Notes under the pieces: model-generated
Seen by the model: only the letters and a program-made list of their open reading frames with translations
Databases searched by the model: none
Told to the model about the DNA's origin: nothing
Part shown: piece after piece, positions 20,901 through 30,200 of the stretch
Numbering within the stretch: position 1 is the first letter of the stretch
How the letters are laid out: every line of letters starts with the position of its first letter
Assembly (NCBI RefSeq): GCF_032118995.1
Contig: NC_092666.1
Coordinates: forward strand, 15,501,950 to 15,565,949
DNA: 64,000 nucleotides
Reading direction: 5' to 3'
Source: Asterias amurensis
Lineage: Eukaryota; Echinodermata; Asteroidea; Forcipulatida; Asteriidae
Made by a program: the position numbers and the translations under genes

Positions 20901-22735
20901 CACTCATGATACTGTCCAACGATTGGCTGTTGACCCCATCATGAATATTCATATCTGTTAATTAGCTAAGCAGGATGCTGATTGGCTAGACTTGACACTT
21001 ACCCCTGCTCTTCCTGCCCCAAGACAGTCTTTGACTCCATCTTGGTCAATATCTGCATTGCAATTCACGGCAAAGATTTCATTGGAGGCATAATGGCGCC
21101 ATAATTCGTTCCCTGTTTGGCCGTCGAGAGCTAGCAGGCCACCAAAACATGGCGAGGAACCATTGAAGTAAATATCACACATGATGAACTGGTCTCCGAA
21201 ATAACTGGTAACCCCTGATAGAAGAAACAAGTATTGAAATCAGAATTCGCCTGGATTTCAGAAAGATTGGAAATTCTAGATATTCTGATTGGTGAAGAGT
21301 TTGAAACATCATAACCCGGATATCCGACCACACACTTTGAGGCTTGTTAATGACACCAAATACTGATCTTATAAACCTGGCAGTTACCCGTCAGTTGTAC
21401 CTTTAACCTTGCATGATATCAGTCTCATAATGCAGGTTTTCACTGTTGTACTAAATAAAATTCAGAAAAGCCCACTTTGCAGGGGATTTTCAGGGTGCTT
21501 GTCACAATACATGTATTTCCACGATTCTGGTCCCATATAAAAAATTGTGCAACATTGTCAAAGTCACCGCTATTACTATCCCGGCTAGTGAAACAAACTA
21601 GTATTGCACATCCCCGTTTTCTCCTGAAGACGAGCAGAGTATACCGGTCGAAACATCAAGACAACAATGCTCTTTTCAGAGCAAACACTCACACAAAAGA
21701 GATTTAATGAATGGATGTACCCGCAAGTTGACTTTTATTCATAGTTTCTTCCTATTTTATCCACATTGATACTTATCCCCCAGCATGCACTATGCCAAAG
21801 TCCCAGAGTCGGGAGTATGATCAGTCTGATATTGACTAGACCAAATAATAATAAAAATATGTTATGCGCCCCTGCCTGCTGTCTTTTTAGAGGCTGACTC
21901 CTTTATATATTTATTTATTTATTTTTTTATTGAATTATTTTCTTTCACTTTTATGATTTTATTTTTGTACATGAAAAAAAAAAAAGGATATAATCTAAAC
22001 GATCTCCGTAAAAAAAAATTTTGTTTTTAAATAACCCATCTGTTTGTCTTAAAAACATGATAAATGTGTCAGTCAGCTATTTCAAAAAGCGAAAAAAAGG
22101 CCCCTTCCTTCCTTTTATCAAAAAGGGAGAACGCTAAACATGTTTTTATTTTATTTTGCCTTGTATTACCACCTACCAGTAGAGAATCCCATAACAACAT
22201 CCAAGATATCATCTTTGTTGACATCAACTAATCGCACCGCTGTCTCGGTCAGTAACTTAGGAATATTCTGTATCCAGACGTCTTCAACTTCAAAATCAGT
22301 GCACGGAAGAACGGTCTCTTCAAAGCTCGGCTTCTTCGGTTTGGTCTTGTGAGACGAAGGTGGCTTTTTATTGAGGTGGATTTCCTGGTCTGATGGGAAC
22401 GCCACTGGAAGATCGTCGTTGCGATTCATGGCATCATGGGATATTCGAAGAAGAATAAATACCATGAGGCTGATGAAAAGCGCAGAGACAACCACGTAGC
22501 ACCATCTCAAGATACGACGCTTTATCAATGGGTGAACTTTAACAGTTGCAGGCGGCTGCCGCATTGTGATTCTCGGCCGCTTACGACGAGGTGACATAAG
22601 CGGCTTGCGAGAGTTGGACATGACGTGCTCATCAGCTTCATCTTCATCTGAGCTTGCGTCCTCCAGGTAGATGTCATCGTACGGCATCGCTCCGAAATTC
22701 ATAAAGCCTGCAGAACTAACTGCAGCACTCATCAT
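8164..22735 (-). CDS. FAM234: FAM234-like (ITFG3 family) type II membrane protein, complete, 14 exons, 1,181 aa
   Basis: Single-pass membrane protein with a large lumenal or extracellular beta-propeller-like domain; the cellular role is poorly known. Exons (minus strand): 22735-22177, 21214-21003, 17483-17312, 16248-16139, 15697-15581, 15267-15086, 14186-14090, 13533-13350, 12782-12651, 11863-11604, 11059-9911, 9555-9483, 8623-8558, 8396-8164. All are GT-AG, phases match throughout, and lengths sum to 3,546 nt with a terminal TAA. Residues 78-97 are a membrane anchor preceded by basic residues, with an acidic cytosolic N-terminus. Residues about 160-545 alternate FG-GAP-type Asp loops (VDVNKDDILD, DIDQDGVKD, DVDGDGIHD, ITGDGVVD) with PQQ-like blades (LDGQTGNELW, GASGREIW). 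Residues about 600-1010 are low complexity. Residues about 1010-1181 form a Cys-containing C-terminal region. The ATG pair at 22735/22732 is chosen because the longer frame starts inside the acceptor tract. Confidence 0.88.
8558..8623 (-). CDS. FAM234: FAM234-like exon 13
   Basis: 66 nt encoding VFYGLDHDAYEHMASDECLE and K. Acceptor TTTTCCAG|, donor AAAAG|GTATTT. Its Cys, with those of exons 12 and 14, could form disulphides in the lumenal C-terminal domain (inference). Confidence 0.83.
8681..8840. repeat. Palindromic MITE-like element in FAM234 intron 12
   Basis: AATGAATGTTTATGAGTGCA, GGTGCGAATATGTTCATGAG and GAATGTTCTATTCAACGAGG are mirrored across AGGCGGAGCC by the reverse-complement arms ending CATTCATTATT. 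Confidence 0.78.
9005..9125. repeat. Palindrome in FAM234 intron 12
   Basis: TTTTCGTTCGATCCGAAAAG and TACCATTGCACGCTAG are mirrored by CAGCGTGCAATGGTA and CTTTTCGGATGGAACGAAAA. A third half-copy (CAGCGTGCAATGGTA) follows at 9121. Confidence 0.75.
9483..9555 (-). CDS. FAM234: FAM234-like exon 12
   Basis: 73 nt encoding IILPEQQECLDKWTANEAQ and RLNPN. Acceptor TGTTTTACAG|, donor AATA|GTAAGA, phase 1. Confidence 0.83.
9911..11059 (-). CDS. FAM234: FAM234-like exon 11: long Gln/Asp/Pro/Tyr-rich insert
   Basis: 1,149 nt (383 codons), by far the longest exon of the gene, phase 0 both ends (GACTAG| and CACAG|GTGAGT). The first about 330 residues are low complexity: NQNLPQANLYQELPD, SDQQRPST, YPQNPNPLNP and a GGRQGGRQGGGQ run encoded by a 15-bp DNA repeat. 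The last about 50 residues (GLAPGESIDVIFATYWFYPS) are hydrophobic and ordered-looking, like the downstream C-terminal domain. The insert therefore seems to split two conserved segments. Confidence 0.88.
11156..11306. repeat. Palindromic MITE-like element, family C
   Basis: Ends are GGGGTGGATTTCACAAAGAG and CTCTTTGTGAAATCGACCCC. The interior repeats GTTAGGACTAGTC and GACTAGTCCTAAC. Other copies are near 14455, 18274, 18488 and 35599. Confidence 0.82.
11604..11863 (-). CDS. FAM234: FAM234-like exon 10: start of the disordered region
   Basis: 260 nt. It begins DRVDVEYQYKMNSSLLAKAY, then becomes Gly/His/Asp/Glu-rich (SHDGGSHVESGATHSAGRGD). Acceptor TTATTTCAG|, donor TCTCAG|GTACAA, phase 0. Confidence 0.85.
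12287..12425 (-). repeat. SINE-like fragment
   Basis: The reverse complement reads GTTTAAATCCCACCTCAG, resembling a polymerase III B box in a tRNA-derived SINE. It lies in FAM234 intron 9. Weak support. Confidence 0.35.
12651..12782 (-). CDS. FAM234: FAM234-like exon 9
   Basis: 132 nt encoding DKLGKGAKSRSDFCQQRFG and RLQLLNQHMKSPGKQIYNS, a basic segment after the propeller with one Cys. Acceptor GTCATCAG|, donor TCAT|GTAAGA. Confidence 0.85.
13350..13533 (-). CDS. FAM234: FAM234-like exon 8
   Basis: 184 nt encoding VTVLDGRTGQPILDAPI and a second part containing LFMYFTLDCQGHEGES. This looks like the last recognisable blade. Acceptor AATCACAG|, donor CAAG|GTAGTC, phase 1. The open frame to the left of the donor is intron that carries a repeat fragment. 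Confidence 0.88.
14090..14186 (-). CDS. FAM234: FAM234-like exon 7: FG-GAP motif
   Basis: 97 nt encoding TPAAALFNDDDVPDIMIAYN and a Tyr-rich end, a degenerate Asp loop. Acceptor TCTCCTCAG|, donor CACAG|GTAGGT. Confidence 0.88.
14455..14628. repeat. Palindromic MITE-like element, family C (diverged copy)
   Basis: GTCGATTTCATAATGAGTTA at one end and GAAGAGTTTGTGACATCGAC at the other, with TTAGGACGAGTAACTCATCC and TTAAGTTAGGAAGAG inside. It lies in FAM234 intron 6. Confidence 0.72.
14850..14985 (+). repeat. SINE/LINE 3' tail with (ATT)n microsatellite
   Basis: TTGTAAAGCGCCTGGGAGC and TTGGCGCTATATAAATG are followed by about 25 TTA units (14907-14982). The same GCGCTATATAA-type tail ends the SINEs at 27258 and 28640. 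Confidence 0.7.
15086..15267 (-). CDS. FAM234: FAM234-like exon 6: FG-GAP motif
   Basis: 182 nt encoding ATLADITGDGVVDIVMAMF (Asp loop) followed by TVAFDGQSLIQLWNYTMP (PQQ-like blade). Acceptor AATTTCAG|, donor ACAG|GTGGGG, ending in phase 2. Confidence 0.9.
15581..15697 (-). CDS. FAM234: FAM234-like exon 5
   Basis: 117 nt, phase 0, encoding VYYQHGGRQMVLFGTGGETH and GGSLWVISMTDLLQADNTK. The FGTGG turn followed by LWVI is propeller-like. Acceptor CCTGTAG|, donor AAAG|GTAAAA. Confidence 0.87.
15825..16035 (+). repeat. 86-bp tandem repeat, about 2.4 copies
   Basis: GAGTGACGGATATGAGCAGC and ACCTTGCAGGAAAGTACTAA recur 86 bp apart (15844, 15930), with a diverged third half. The unit resembles the 3' part of the local SINE family, so a SINE tail has duplicated in tandem. 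Confidence 0.75.
16139..16248 (-). CDS. FAM234: FAM234-like exon 4
   Basis: 110 nt encoding DEEVTHSGLLVILSGATGRV and a Tyr/Ser tail. It is too short and in the wrong sense to appear in simple ORF scans. Acceptor TTGTTTCAG|, donor CACAG|GTCAGT. Phase fits both neighbours. Confidence 0.88.
16381..17210 (+). repeat. 115-bp minisatellite, about 7 copies, in FAM234 intron 3
   Basis: CACTCCCAGACTATGAAAAC recurs at 16439, 16554, 16669, 16784, 16899, 17014 and 17128, spacing 115 (once 114). Each unit has internal dyads (CACACTGTGTTCACACAGTG; GTCACATTGTGACC), so both strands can fold. Confidence 0.9.
17312..17483 (-). CDS. FAM234: FAM234-like exon 3: propeller blade
   Basis: Encodes SFKLVSGASGREIWKFNN then FIQDVDGDGIHDVLNIHGG, repeating the blade pattern of exon 2. 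Acceptor TTTTTACAG|, donor CCAG|GTAGGA, ending in phase 1. Confidence 0.9.
18274..18437. repeat. Palindromic MITE-like element, family C (copy 3)
   Basis: GGGGTTGATTTCACAAAGAG ... GAAGAGTTTGGTGAAATCGA, with TAACTCGTCCTAACTTAC inside. It shares ACTACAGTGCAGGGTTGGGA-type interior with the 14455 copy, so the two belong to one subfamily. Confidence 0.72.
18488..18655. repeat. Palindromic MITE-like element, family C (copy 4, diverged)
   Basis: CATTTCACCAAACTCTTCCT and AACTTAGGATTAATC at the left, and AGTTACTCATCTAAACTCAA with CATGAAATGGGCTGCAG at the right. Confidence 0.6.
19389..19545. repeat. Hairpin element
   Basis: AAACCCGCCAAGGCCTGGTT and GATAATTTTACC pair with GGTAAATTATCAAGAACCAG and GCCTTGGCGGGTTT. 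Weaker outer pairing extends to GAATCAACGTGTGG/ACACACTTTGATTC. Confidence 0.78.
21003..21214 (-). CDS. FAM234: FAM234-like exon 2: propeller blade
   Basis: Encodes CFGGLLALDGQTGNELWRHY followed by NADIDQDGVKDCLGAGRAG, a PQQ-like repeat then an FG-GAP Asp loop. This is the segment most recognisable as FAM234B-like. Acceptor TATCAG|, donor GGG|GTAAGT. Confidence 0.92.
21590..21780 (+). repeat. Family A MITE, partial copy
   Basis: GAAGACGAGCAGAGTATACC, GGTCGAAACATCAAGACAAC and CTCTTTTCAGAGCAAACACT match the right half of the 1165-1425 element, ending with the CCCGCAAGTTGAC / CCACATTGATAC flank. Confidence 0.65.
22177..22735 (-). CDS. FAM234: FAM234-like exon 1: cytosolic tail, membrane anchor, first FG-GAP motif
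   Basis: The exon proper begins at 22779 after the acceptor TTCTATCACAG|, and the first in-frame ATGs are at 22735 and 22732. It encodes an acidic segment (EDASSDEDEADEH), basic PRRKRPR, the membrane segment YVVVSALFISLMVFILL, a Lys/Pro stalk, and VRLVDVNKDDILDVVMGF, the first calcium-loop-like FG-GAP motif. Donor ACTG|GTAGGT, phase 1. Confidence 0.9.
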
Positions 22736-23487
22736 GTCTTCATAAACATTGAGATGGAATGCTTGGAATACTTCAAAATCTGTGATAGAAAAGAGACAGA
22801 AAAACAAAGAGTCAAAAACTTAATTTATAATTATATTTATAGATCATTATCGAAAAATTTTTCATTATCGGTTGACACCAAGTCCTAGCTGCAAGGTCTA
22901 CTTCTACCTCCATGCTGCAAGTCACTACTCTCTTTTATTCCCATTCATAATTGTATGCCTTTATAATTATGGTTAAAAAGCGTAACAAAGTATAAGAAAC
23001 TCTGTAAAACGTTTCCCATTGCCCCGAGACAGTTTTTCGGTTTTTCTTGAACCAAGACTAGCGAGTGTATGCATCTAATTTCTAAATGTAGCCGAAAACA
23101 ACCGACAGCTTCAGCTGGTTATTATTAACTGTCTGACTGTGTATACAATACCGTATACGGCCCACACTCTCCACTACCACTTGACTAGGAATAGCAAAAC
23201 TGTCTGACTATTTTTATCTTAGGACTTTAGGTATTTAATTTTAAGAATAATTATTAATATTATTTAATCCTGCACTCGTGCCAAGAATCTTGGTCTTGGA
23301 TTGGAATGGTTAAACCGTGGGGTGGGCGTGGCCCGTGGTGGTGAGAAGGGGGTTGTTACTTGACACACATGACATAGTGCGCCTGCCTGCTGACCACACA
23401 CACACCGACATTCTGGTGATGACAAAAAGATACATTTTAACACCGTTTTAACAATGTCCAAATCAATTAATAAAGAAGAAAGCAAAA

Positions 23488-23578
23488 AGCCAAACCTAGC
23501 CCCACTTGTGTGGCAAAGGATAGCTGAATCCTTATCCCTTGGCCACACAAGTCAAGTGGGGCTAAGCACGCTAAGCCA
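23488..23578. repeat. Hairpin near the FAM234 promoter
   Basis: CCTAGCCCCACTTGTGTGGC, AAAGGATAGC pairs with CCTTGGCCACACAAG and TCAAGTGGGGCTAAGC. Confidence 0.7.
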
Positions 23579-23779
23579 AACCCCAAACTTTTGGAGACAT
23601 TTGCTGACATATCATACCTTTCCTGTGATTTGCCTAGATGAGAAGTCCACTGCTTTATATTGCGGTTAATGTGCATGTGGAAGGAGTAGAATAAATATTA
23701 TTATTATTATTATCAGTGTTAGTACACACTACTTTCAGTCACAAGTAAACCATGAAGAAAACACACAAAACCACTCTAC

Positions 23780-24004
23780 CTTTCTGATCTTTGTTTCTAG
23801 TTTTCGTCGATGAATAATATCTGTGTGTTGTGATGTGTAGTGCATTAACCATGTCACTAGAGGGCAGCAGACAAATTTTTTTAATGAATTTGAGATATTG
23901 GCTGCCACTGGAGGGCAGCAGATTGGCAAAACTGATGACATTTCCACTAAATCTTGCGCTTGACCTGTTGTCAATAAACGTAGTGACTTTTTAGGGATCG
24001 TCAT
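23780..24004 (-). other. FAM234: Candidate 5' leader exon of the FAM234-like gene with an upstream ORF
   Basis: A donor reading CAGAAAG|GTAGAG lies at 23780 on the minus strand. An ATG at 24004 opens a 75-codon frame reaching that donor. If spliced to the acceptor at 22780, the frame would stop before MMSAAV, so this would be an upstream ORF rather than the protein start. The assignment is inference. Confidence 0.4.
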
Positions 24005-24060
24005 TTTGCATGATTTCTCTGCAATTAAAACTCAAGAATCATGGAAACTCTGGCAGTCGA
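23985..24060. promoter_or_regulatory. Putative bidirectional promoter between FAM234-like and DPAGT1
   Basis: The candidate minus-strand leader ATG (24004) and the DPAGT1 ATG (24041) are 36 bp apart on opposite strands. Transcription starts of both genes must overlap or lie within each other's first exon. No TATA box is evident. Inferred from layout only. Confidence 0.4.
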
Positions 24061-24225
24061 CTGGAAGATGTTTTTTCCGTTAATACTTAACACAGTGATG
24101 TCACTAATTGGATTTGTAGTGACTTTGAGGTTGTTACCGATGTCGTTTGAGCTGTTTCTGAAAGCTGGATTGAGTGGTCGAGATATGAGCAAAAAGACGC
24201 CCCCATCTGGGCAGAAAGTTCTTGT
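24041..24225 (+). CDS. DPAGT1: DPAGT1 exon 1
   Basis: Start ATG in an AATCATGG context. Encodes [17 protein letters not shown] and the first membrane helix, ending SGQKVL in phase 2 at GT|GTAGGT. An alternative donor 4 nt downstream would break the frame. Confidence 0.93.
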
Positions 24226-27200
24226 GTAGGTATTTTTGACTCGAGGGTGCAACCATGCCATGGCACCATTTTTCAGTTCAGACTTGGGTGTGGGGTTTGT
24301 TTCAATCAGTTATTTTTTTTATCTTATTTGATTGTCTCACTCCAAAAAAATGATATCCTTGGTCAGTGATGAGACCGATGTTAAAAGCGGAGCCATTAAC
24401 AGCTCAACAAGGTGGGCTATTATTGTTGATCATGAATGAATGATGATGATGATGATTGGGGGTCCGGGCGGGTGTCATATCTGCATAGATAGGGGTGTCA
24501 CAACAATGTACTTCTAGAAACTATAAGGCTCGCCTTATAGTTTCTAGAAGTAACAACAATGTTAATAAATTTTCCTTGTTAAGTTGTTTTGGAAGTTGTT
24601 TACTAACTTATAACTAAGTAAAGTTGGCATTTAATTTCATTTACAATTACATTGTACCATGGAGGTAGCTATTTCTACCTCCATGATTGTACTACCTTGC
24701 AAGCATGTGGACTGGTGTAGCTGTACTGTAGGGTCATAAAAAATTGATTATTTTCGGTCAGTATAATAAATGCTGACTTATTATTGTCAAAATTTATAAA
24801 GAAGGATACAATATAGTCAAATAAGCAGCTTCAAACAAATGAGTTTTTAACAGAGAATTCAAACATTGTAAAGAACTTGCCTGGCAGTTGTGCTATGTGA
24901 CTAAAGACATCAATCAAGCAACACACATAATTCCATGTATCCGTATTGCATACTGCATTACTCTGTAAAAATCGTATGCATTGATTGTGTATTTTCATTG
25001 TAAATAATTTCGCACTCTATGCATTTAATTTAAAGCACAACTTTGATAGACACTGGATTTTGAGCAATATGTATGTCCTGTGTTTCTTTCTTACAGACCC
25101 GAATCCCTTGGTGTGATCGCCGGAGCAATGTTCCTGATTATCATGTTCTTCTTTATTCCTGTCCCATTCTGGAGGTCATGGTCGGAGAATAGTTATGAGG
25201 ATTTCCCTCATCATAGGGTAAGAAAGAATAGTCATCAGCAGCCCTGAGAGATCTCCCTGAACTGGGCCCAATTTCATAGAGCTACTATTGACCCAATTCA
25301 CCTGAGGTCATCATCAGAATAATCTTAGATGGGCCATACTGGTGGGCAATGGCATTGTGCGTGATTCAGTGAAGTGCGCATTTTAGGCGACGCAGCGTTT
25401 ACACTTAAACCTATTGCCCACCATATGGTGAGCGTGGCACAGTTGCCGCGTGTGATGTGCGTGCAAGGGGTCAACAGCAGAAAACATTACTTTTAAACAT
25501 TTTCTGCTTAGCAAAAATAAGCAGGATACCAGTCACAGATCATGGTAGTTTGTCTGGTAACCTTAACCTAGTAAGCATAATGTTGATGTGCTTTGCTGCT
25601 TGTTGTGCTAAAAAGCAGCTCTATGAAATTGGGCCCAGTGGTCTGCGGGACAAATACTAAGTAATGACTTTTGAGGACCAGTTTAGAATAGTCATATCGA
25701 GCGGTCCGGCTAGCTAGCTCGTTCATTGCCTCCAAAAGCTCCACTGACTACACTGGTTGCAAAATGAGTTACCAAAATGACAATTTTGAAAGAAAACAGA
25801 TGTTTGGACCAATGCAATATGCAAAGGCTTGCTGGCTAGAAACTAACTGGTCCTGCTGACCAGTCACTGAAACCTATAGGGCTTTGTGGAAACTTCTTCT
25901 GCTCTTTTGTTAATCTTGGCCAGCTTGAAATGGGTTGTCTCTGTCCCTAGTTCCCTGCTGTTCCCTCCCCCACCCTGTTTTATATCCTTACCCAATCTGA
26001 CCTCATCTCTCATCTATTCTTCACATGTTTCTTGTTGTATCCAAACCTTATGTCATCTTCATTCAGGACCAGAGCTTTAGTTGCCATTATTTAGCATGAA
26101 TGCCTTCATGTAGTTCTGTTCAACTTCTGGTTTTTTTTCTTCTTTTCTTTTCCTATAATTATAATTTTATTTGCAATTACATGTATTGTTATTGTTCTTT
26201 GTGAAATGGCCAAATAAATAATAATAATAATAATAATAATTTAAAAGCAGCTCCATGAAATTGTGCACAGAGTAACATGTAGGCATGGTAAGTTGATTGT
26301 ATTTTAATTCCTTTATTGAACAGTTTGTTGAGTTTATTGCTGCATTACTCTCAATATGCTGTATGATATTCCTGGGGTTCGCTGATGATGTTCTGAATCT
26401 ACGTTGGCGTCACAAGCTTCAACTACCCACCATGGCTACCCTACCTCTACTCATGGTCTACTTTGTCAACTATGGTTCCACCACGATCATGGTTCCAAAA
26501 CCTCTGGATCAGGTCTTTGGACATGACTTAAATTTGGGTGAGTGATCAAGACTGGGTTTCTGTCTAGAACTTTGGATCAGTCCTTTTCTTTAAAAACCTT
26601 TTATTTCCTTATTGAAATCCAAACTTGGATGACATTGAGTGGTCAAACAGGAGGGTTGACTGTAATGTGTAGATGCATTCACCACATGCTATCAAAGGCT
26701 AATGCAAGCTGACGTAGTGGATGATATTAATTGGTCAGATAGTAGGAGGGTTGACTATGTTTACATTTCATCTTTATAGGTTTGTTGTATTATGTCTACA
26801 TGGGCATGCTGGCTGTCTTCTGTACTAATGCTATCAACATTCTGTCAGGGATTAACGGAGTTGAAGCTGGACAATCTCTCATCATCGGGATTAGCATAAT
26901 CATCTTTAATCTTGTCCAATTGACTGGTAAGGTTTATATGCAGATTAAAATATAATCCTGAGGTGAAATCTTTACTATTCCATTTACGGAGGCAAAGTCG
27001 AATAAAATGGAAAAGTTGGATTTCACCAATAATATATAAGATAATTTTAATACAAATAATTATAAGAAGAGAAAGCTTTTTCAAGGCACGTTTTACAAAG
27101 GGAGGGAAACTAATGGACAAAAACTAACATAGAAACAATAAAGTGACTCGCCAAGAAAACAAAATTAAAAAAAGGAGCAATTTAGGATGATTGTGGAAAT

Positions 27201-30200
27201 TGAAGTGTCTTGAGGAGGTGTTTGAACGCAGCTTCGCGACTTTGCTGCTTCTCTTATAAGAATAATAATAATAATAAAATTGAGTTTTTATATAGCGCTT
27301 TTTCACTCCCTACAGGTGTCTCAAAGCTCTTCAAGATATTACCCCTGGTCACTGGGCCTTAATTCACTCCTTAAACCATCTCAGCTCCCTGGGGAGTATA
27401 CAGCCTTGTGCAACAAATGCGCTACTCGGCTAAATCAATCACAAGAACCATCTCTGCCCTCACAGGTACCCATTTACCCCTGGGTGGAGAGAAGCAATCA
27501 TAGTTAAGTGTCTTGCTCAGGGACACAAGTGTCACGACCGGGATTCGAACTCACACTCTGCTGAACAGAATCAGCAGAGCTTGAGTTCGGAGCCCTTAAC
27601 TGCTCGGGCAACGACACCCCATACTTATACTTGTGGGTAGTGTGCTCCAAATGCTTGATACAGCAACTGCAAAGGCTCTGTCCCAGCTTTCCTTTTGGAT
27701 CTAGGAATGGTAAGCTGGGCCAAGTCCGAAGTGGAGAGGAGTCAATGTCTGGCTTCGTTTGGCAAATGTGCGGAAAATTATTATTGTAGAACATCAAATT
27801 GTGTTTTATTTTGACTCTGCAGGTAATTTGCCTGAAACCAGCCTTTTCTCGTTATACTTCATGATCCCATACTGTGCAGTGTGTGCCGCTATCTTATATT
27901 ATAATTGGTAAGTAAACAGGTTGATGTAATTAGAGACACTGCATGGACAATGTGTGACCACAAATGATTTGCAGATGATCTCACACTCTCAAAAACCCTC
28001 ACTAAAGGCCAAAAGTTGCTCTCACTGTGAGACCAAACGATACAAATCATTGGGCAATAGCTGTTATTTATGTGTAAGAAGAGCTCAGCATCCCTATAGC
28101 GCAACGCTTTATGCAAGGGATCTTTAACAACGTCTTCTATAGTGTTAGTGCCGGTGTCTCAGGGAATTCTGTCCGGTTTTCCCCATATGGGAAATTAACA
28201 CGGGCTGGAAGAGGAAGATTCAGAAGAGGGCGCTATCAGAAGTAGTTTGTACACAGTTTGCCATACGGGGGGACGGAATCTCCAGGGGGCAAAATCTCCT
28301 GCCACACCGGTATTCATAAAGCGGCTCATGGCACATGCTCCACTAATAAATATGCAAGAATTCTACATTTGTTAAATCTCATCTCTTTTCCCTGTATACT
28401 GCCCTCACCAGGTACCCATCTAGACTCTTTGTCGGTGACACGTTCTGCTACTTCTCTGGTATGACCTTTGCCGTTGTGGGAATTCTAGGTCACTTCAGTA
28501 AGACGATGTTACTGTTCTTCATCCCTCAAGTCATCAACTTCGTCTACTCTGTGCCTCAGCTGTTCCACATCATACCGTGCCCGAGGCATCGCTTGCCAAA
28601 GTAGGTGAAATTTTATGGACTTGTTTTTTCTTTCTTTTCTTACTTCTGTTCAGCAGAGTGTGGGTTTGAGTCCCAGTTGTGACACTTGTGTCCTTAACCA
28701 TTGCTTCATACTTTTGATGGGACGTAAAGTTGTTGGTCCTATGTGTTGTGTAAGCTCGTTAAAGAACCCAGTGCACTTTATATCGAAAAGAGATGGGGTT
28801 CGCCCCTGTGTTCCTGGTTTGATTAGCTGCATATTGTGCCGCAGCACTGTATATCCATTACACGTCTTATACTTCAAAATGTAGCTCCACATACCTTGCA
28901 GGAAAAATACTGTACACTATGATGCGCCCCTTAGGAATGCGACAAAGTGCTATATAAGAATCAAGTATTATATTTAATTGAAAAACAATAATTACAAATC
29001 GTCTATGCCATGAAATCAAATACTCACCCCCGATACAAAGATTGAACCATGTAGGTTGTGTCCCTTGTTTTTTGACAAAGATAAAACATGTGGCTAACGA
29101 CTAAAAAGCTTTTTTTTCTTCTTTCCTTTGTTCTTACTAGATTCAATCCAGAGACAGATAAAGTTGGAATGAGCTACACAAAGTTCAAGACAAAAGATGT
29201 GAACATTATTGGTGAGTTGATACAAATCACAAGACAGATGGAATATGCAGTGTAGTAGTAGAGAAATAGAGATTCTGATAACCGGCAGAAATCTTTCAGG
29301 AATTCCTCTGAGTTCAGGTTTTGTTTTTGCAATGATTTCCCCTTACATAGAAGTCATACATGAAATTTTCAGCTGAAAACAGTGTCTACTTGCTGAGAAT
29401 ACAGAACAAAATTGTTGTTATTTTTGGGCCAGGAGTTTCATTCTTGAAAGACATGGTGCATTAAAAATATAGAAGAGTTTGCGGTAACACCATGTAATCA
29501 CTATCTCTAAATGAGTTGGGGTGGTTCTGAAAAGAACCGTTGGATTAACTCGACGTTTCGATCAGTATGCTCTGATCGTCTTCTGGATCAGAGCATACTG
29601 ATCGAAACCTCGAGTTAATCCAACGGTTCTTTTCAGAACCACCCCAACTCATTTAGAGATAGTCATTACATGGTGTTACCGCAAACTCTTCTATATCTTA
29701 TATCCACCATGCAAAGTTTCAAATCCTACTTGCACTAAAAATGTTCATTATTATTATTATTTATTTTTTTATGATTTCAGGCAAGTTGATCCTAAAGATC
29801 TTTGGTGTTTTACGGTTGATTGAGATCAGAGAAGGCTTGGGTGAAGACGGTGAATACACAGAATGCAACAATTTCACCATCATCAACTTTGTACTAAAGC
29901 TCGTTGGGCCAACCCATGAGGCTAGGCTAACAACGTATATGCTAATCATCCAGGTACGTACAATGCTGCCCTCTATTGATCAATACCCCCTAGTCCCACT
30001 ATCTCTATCCTGAACATCTCACATCACACTTTGAGGCTTGTGAATGATGCCAGATACAGCTTTGAGCAAGTTTGGGTGAGCTACTAGACCAGAAACTGTT
30101 ATGTACATTGACCATAGTTGGCCATGCTCCAGTGGATAGTTCGTTATAGTCAATCTCCCTATGCTCTATGGTTTCTGGTTAGTCTAGTTGGTCTAGCAAG

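Larger units (their letters stand above)
17484..21002 (-). other. FAM234 intron 2
   Basis: No exon seen. It holds two family C palindromes, a hairpin at 19432-19517 and AT-rich sequence. Open frames here coincide with repeats. Confidence 0.5.

Noticed and set aside
22736..22807. Upstream Met start (MFFCLF...) for the FAM234-like protein
   Set aside because: These codons lie in the pyrimidine tract and acceptor of the intron; the exon starts at 22779 and the first in-frame ATG is 22735.
27529..27617. Possible tRNA gene on the minus strand
   Set aside because: There is a B-box and a degenerate A-box, but no cloverleaf; it is the head of a SINE with an (ATT)n tail.
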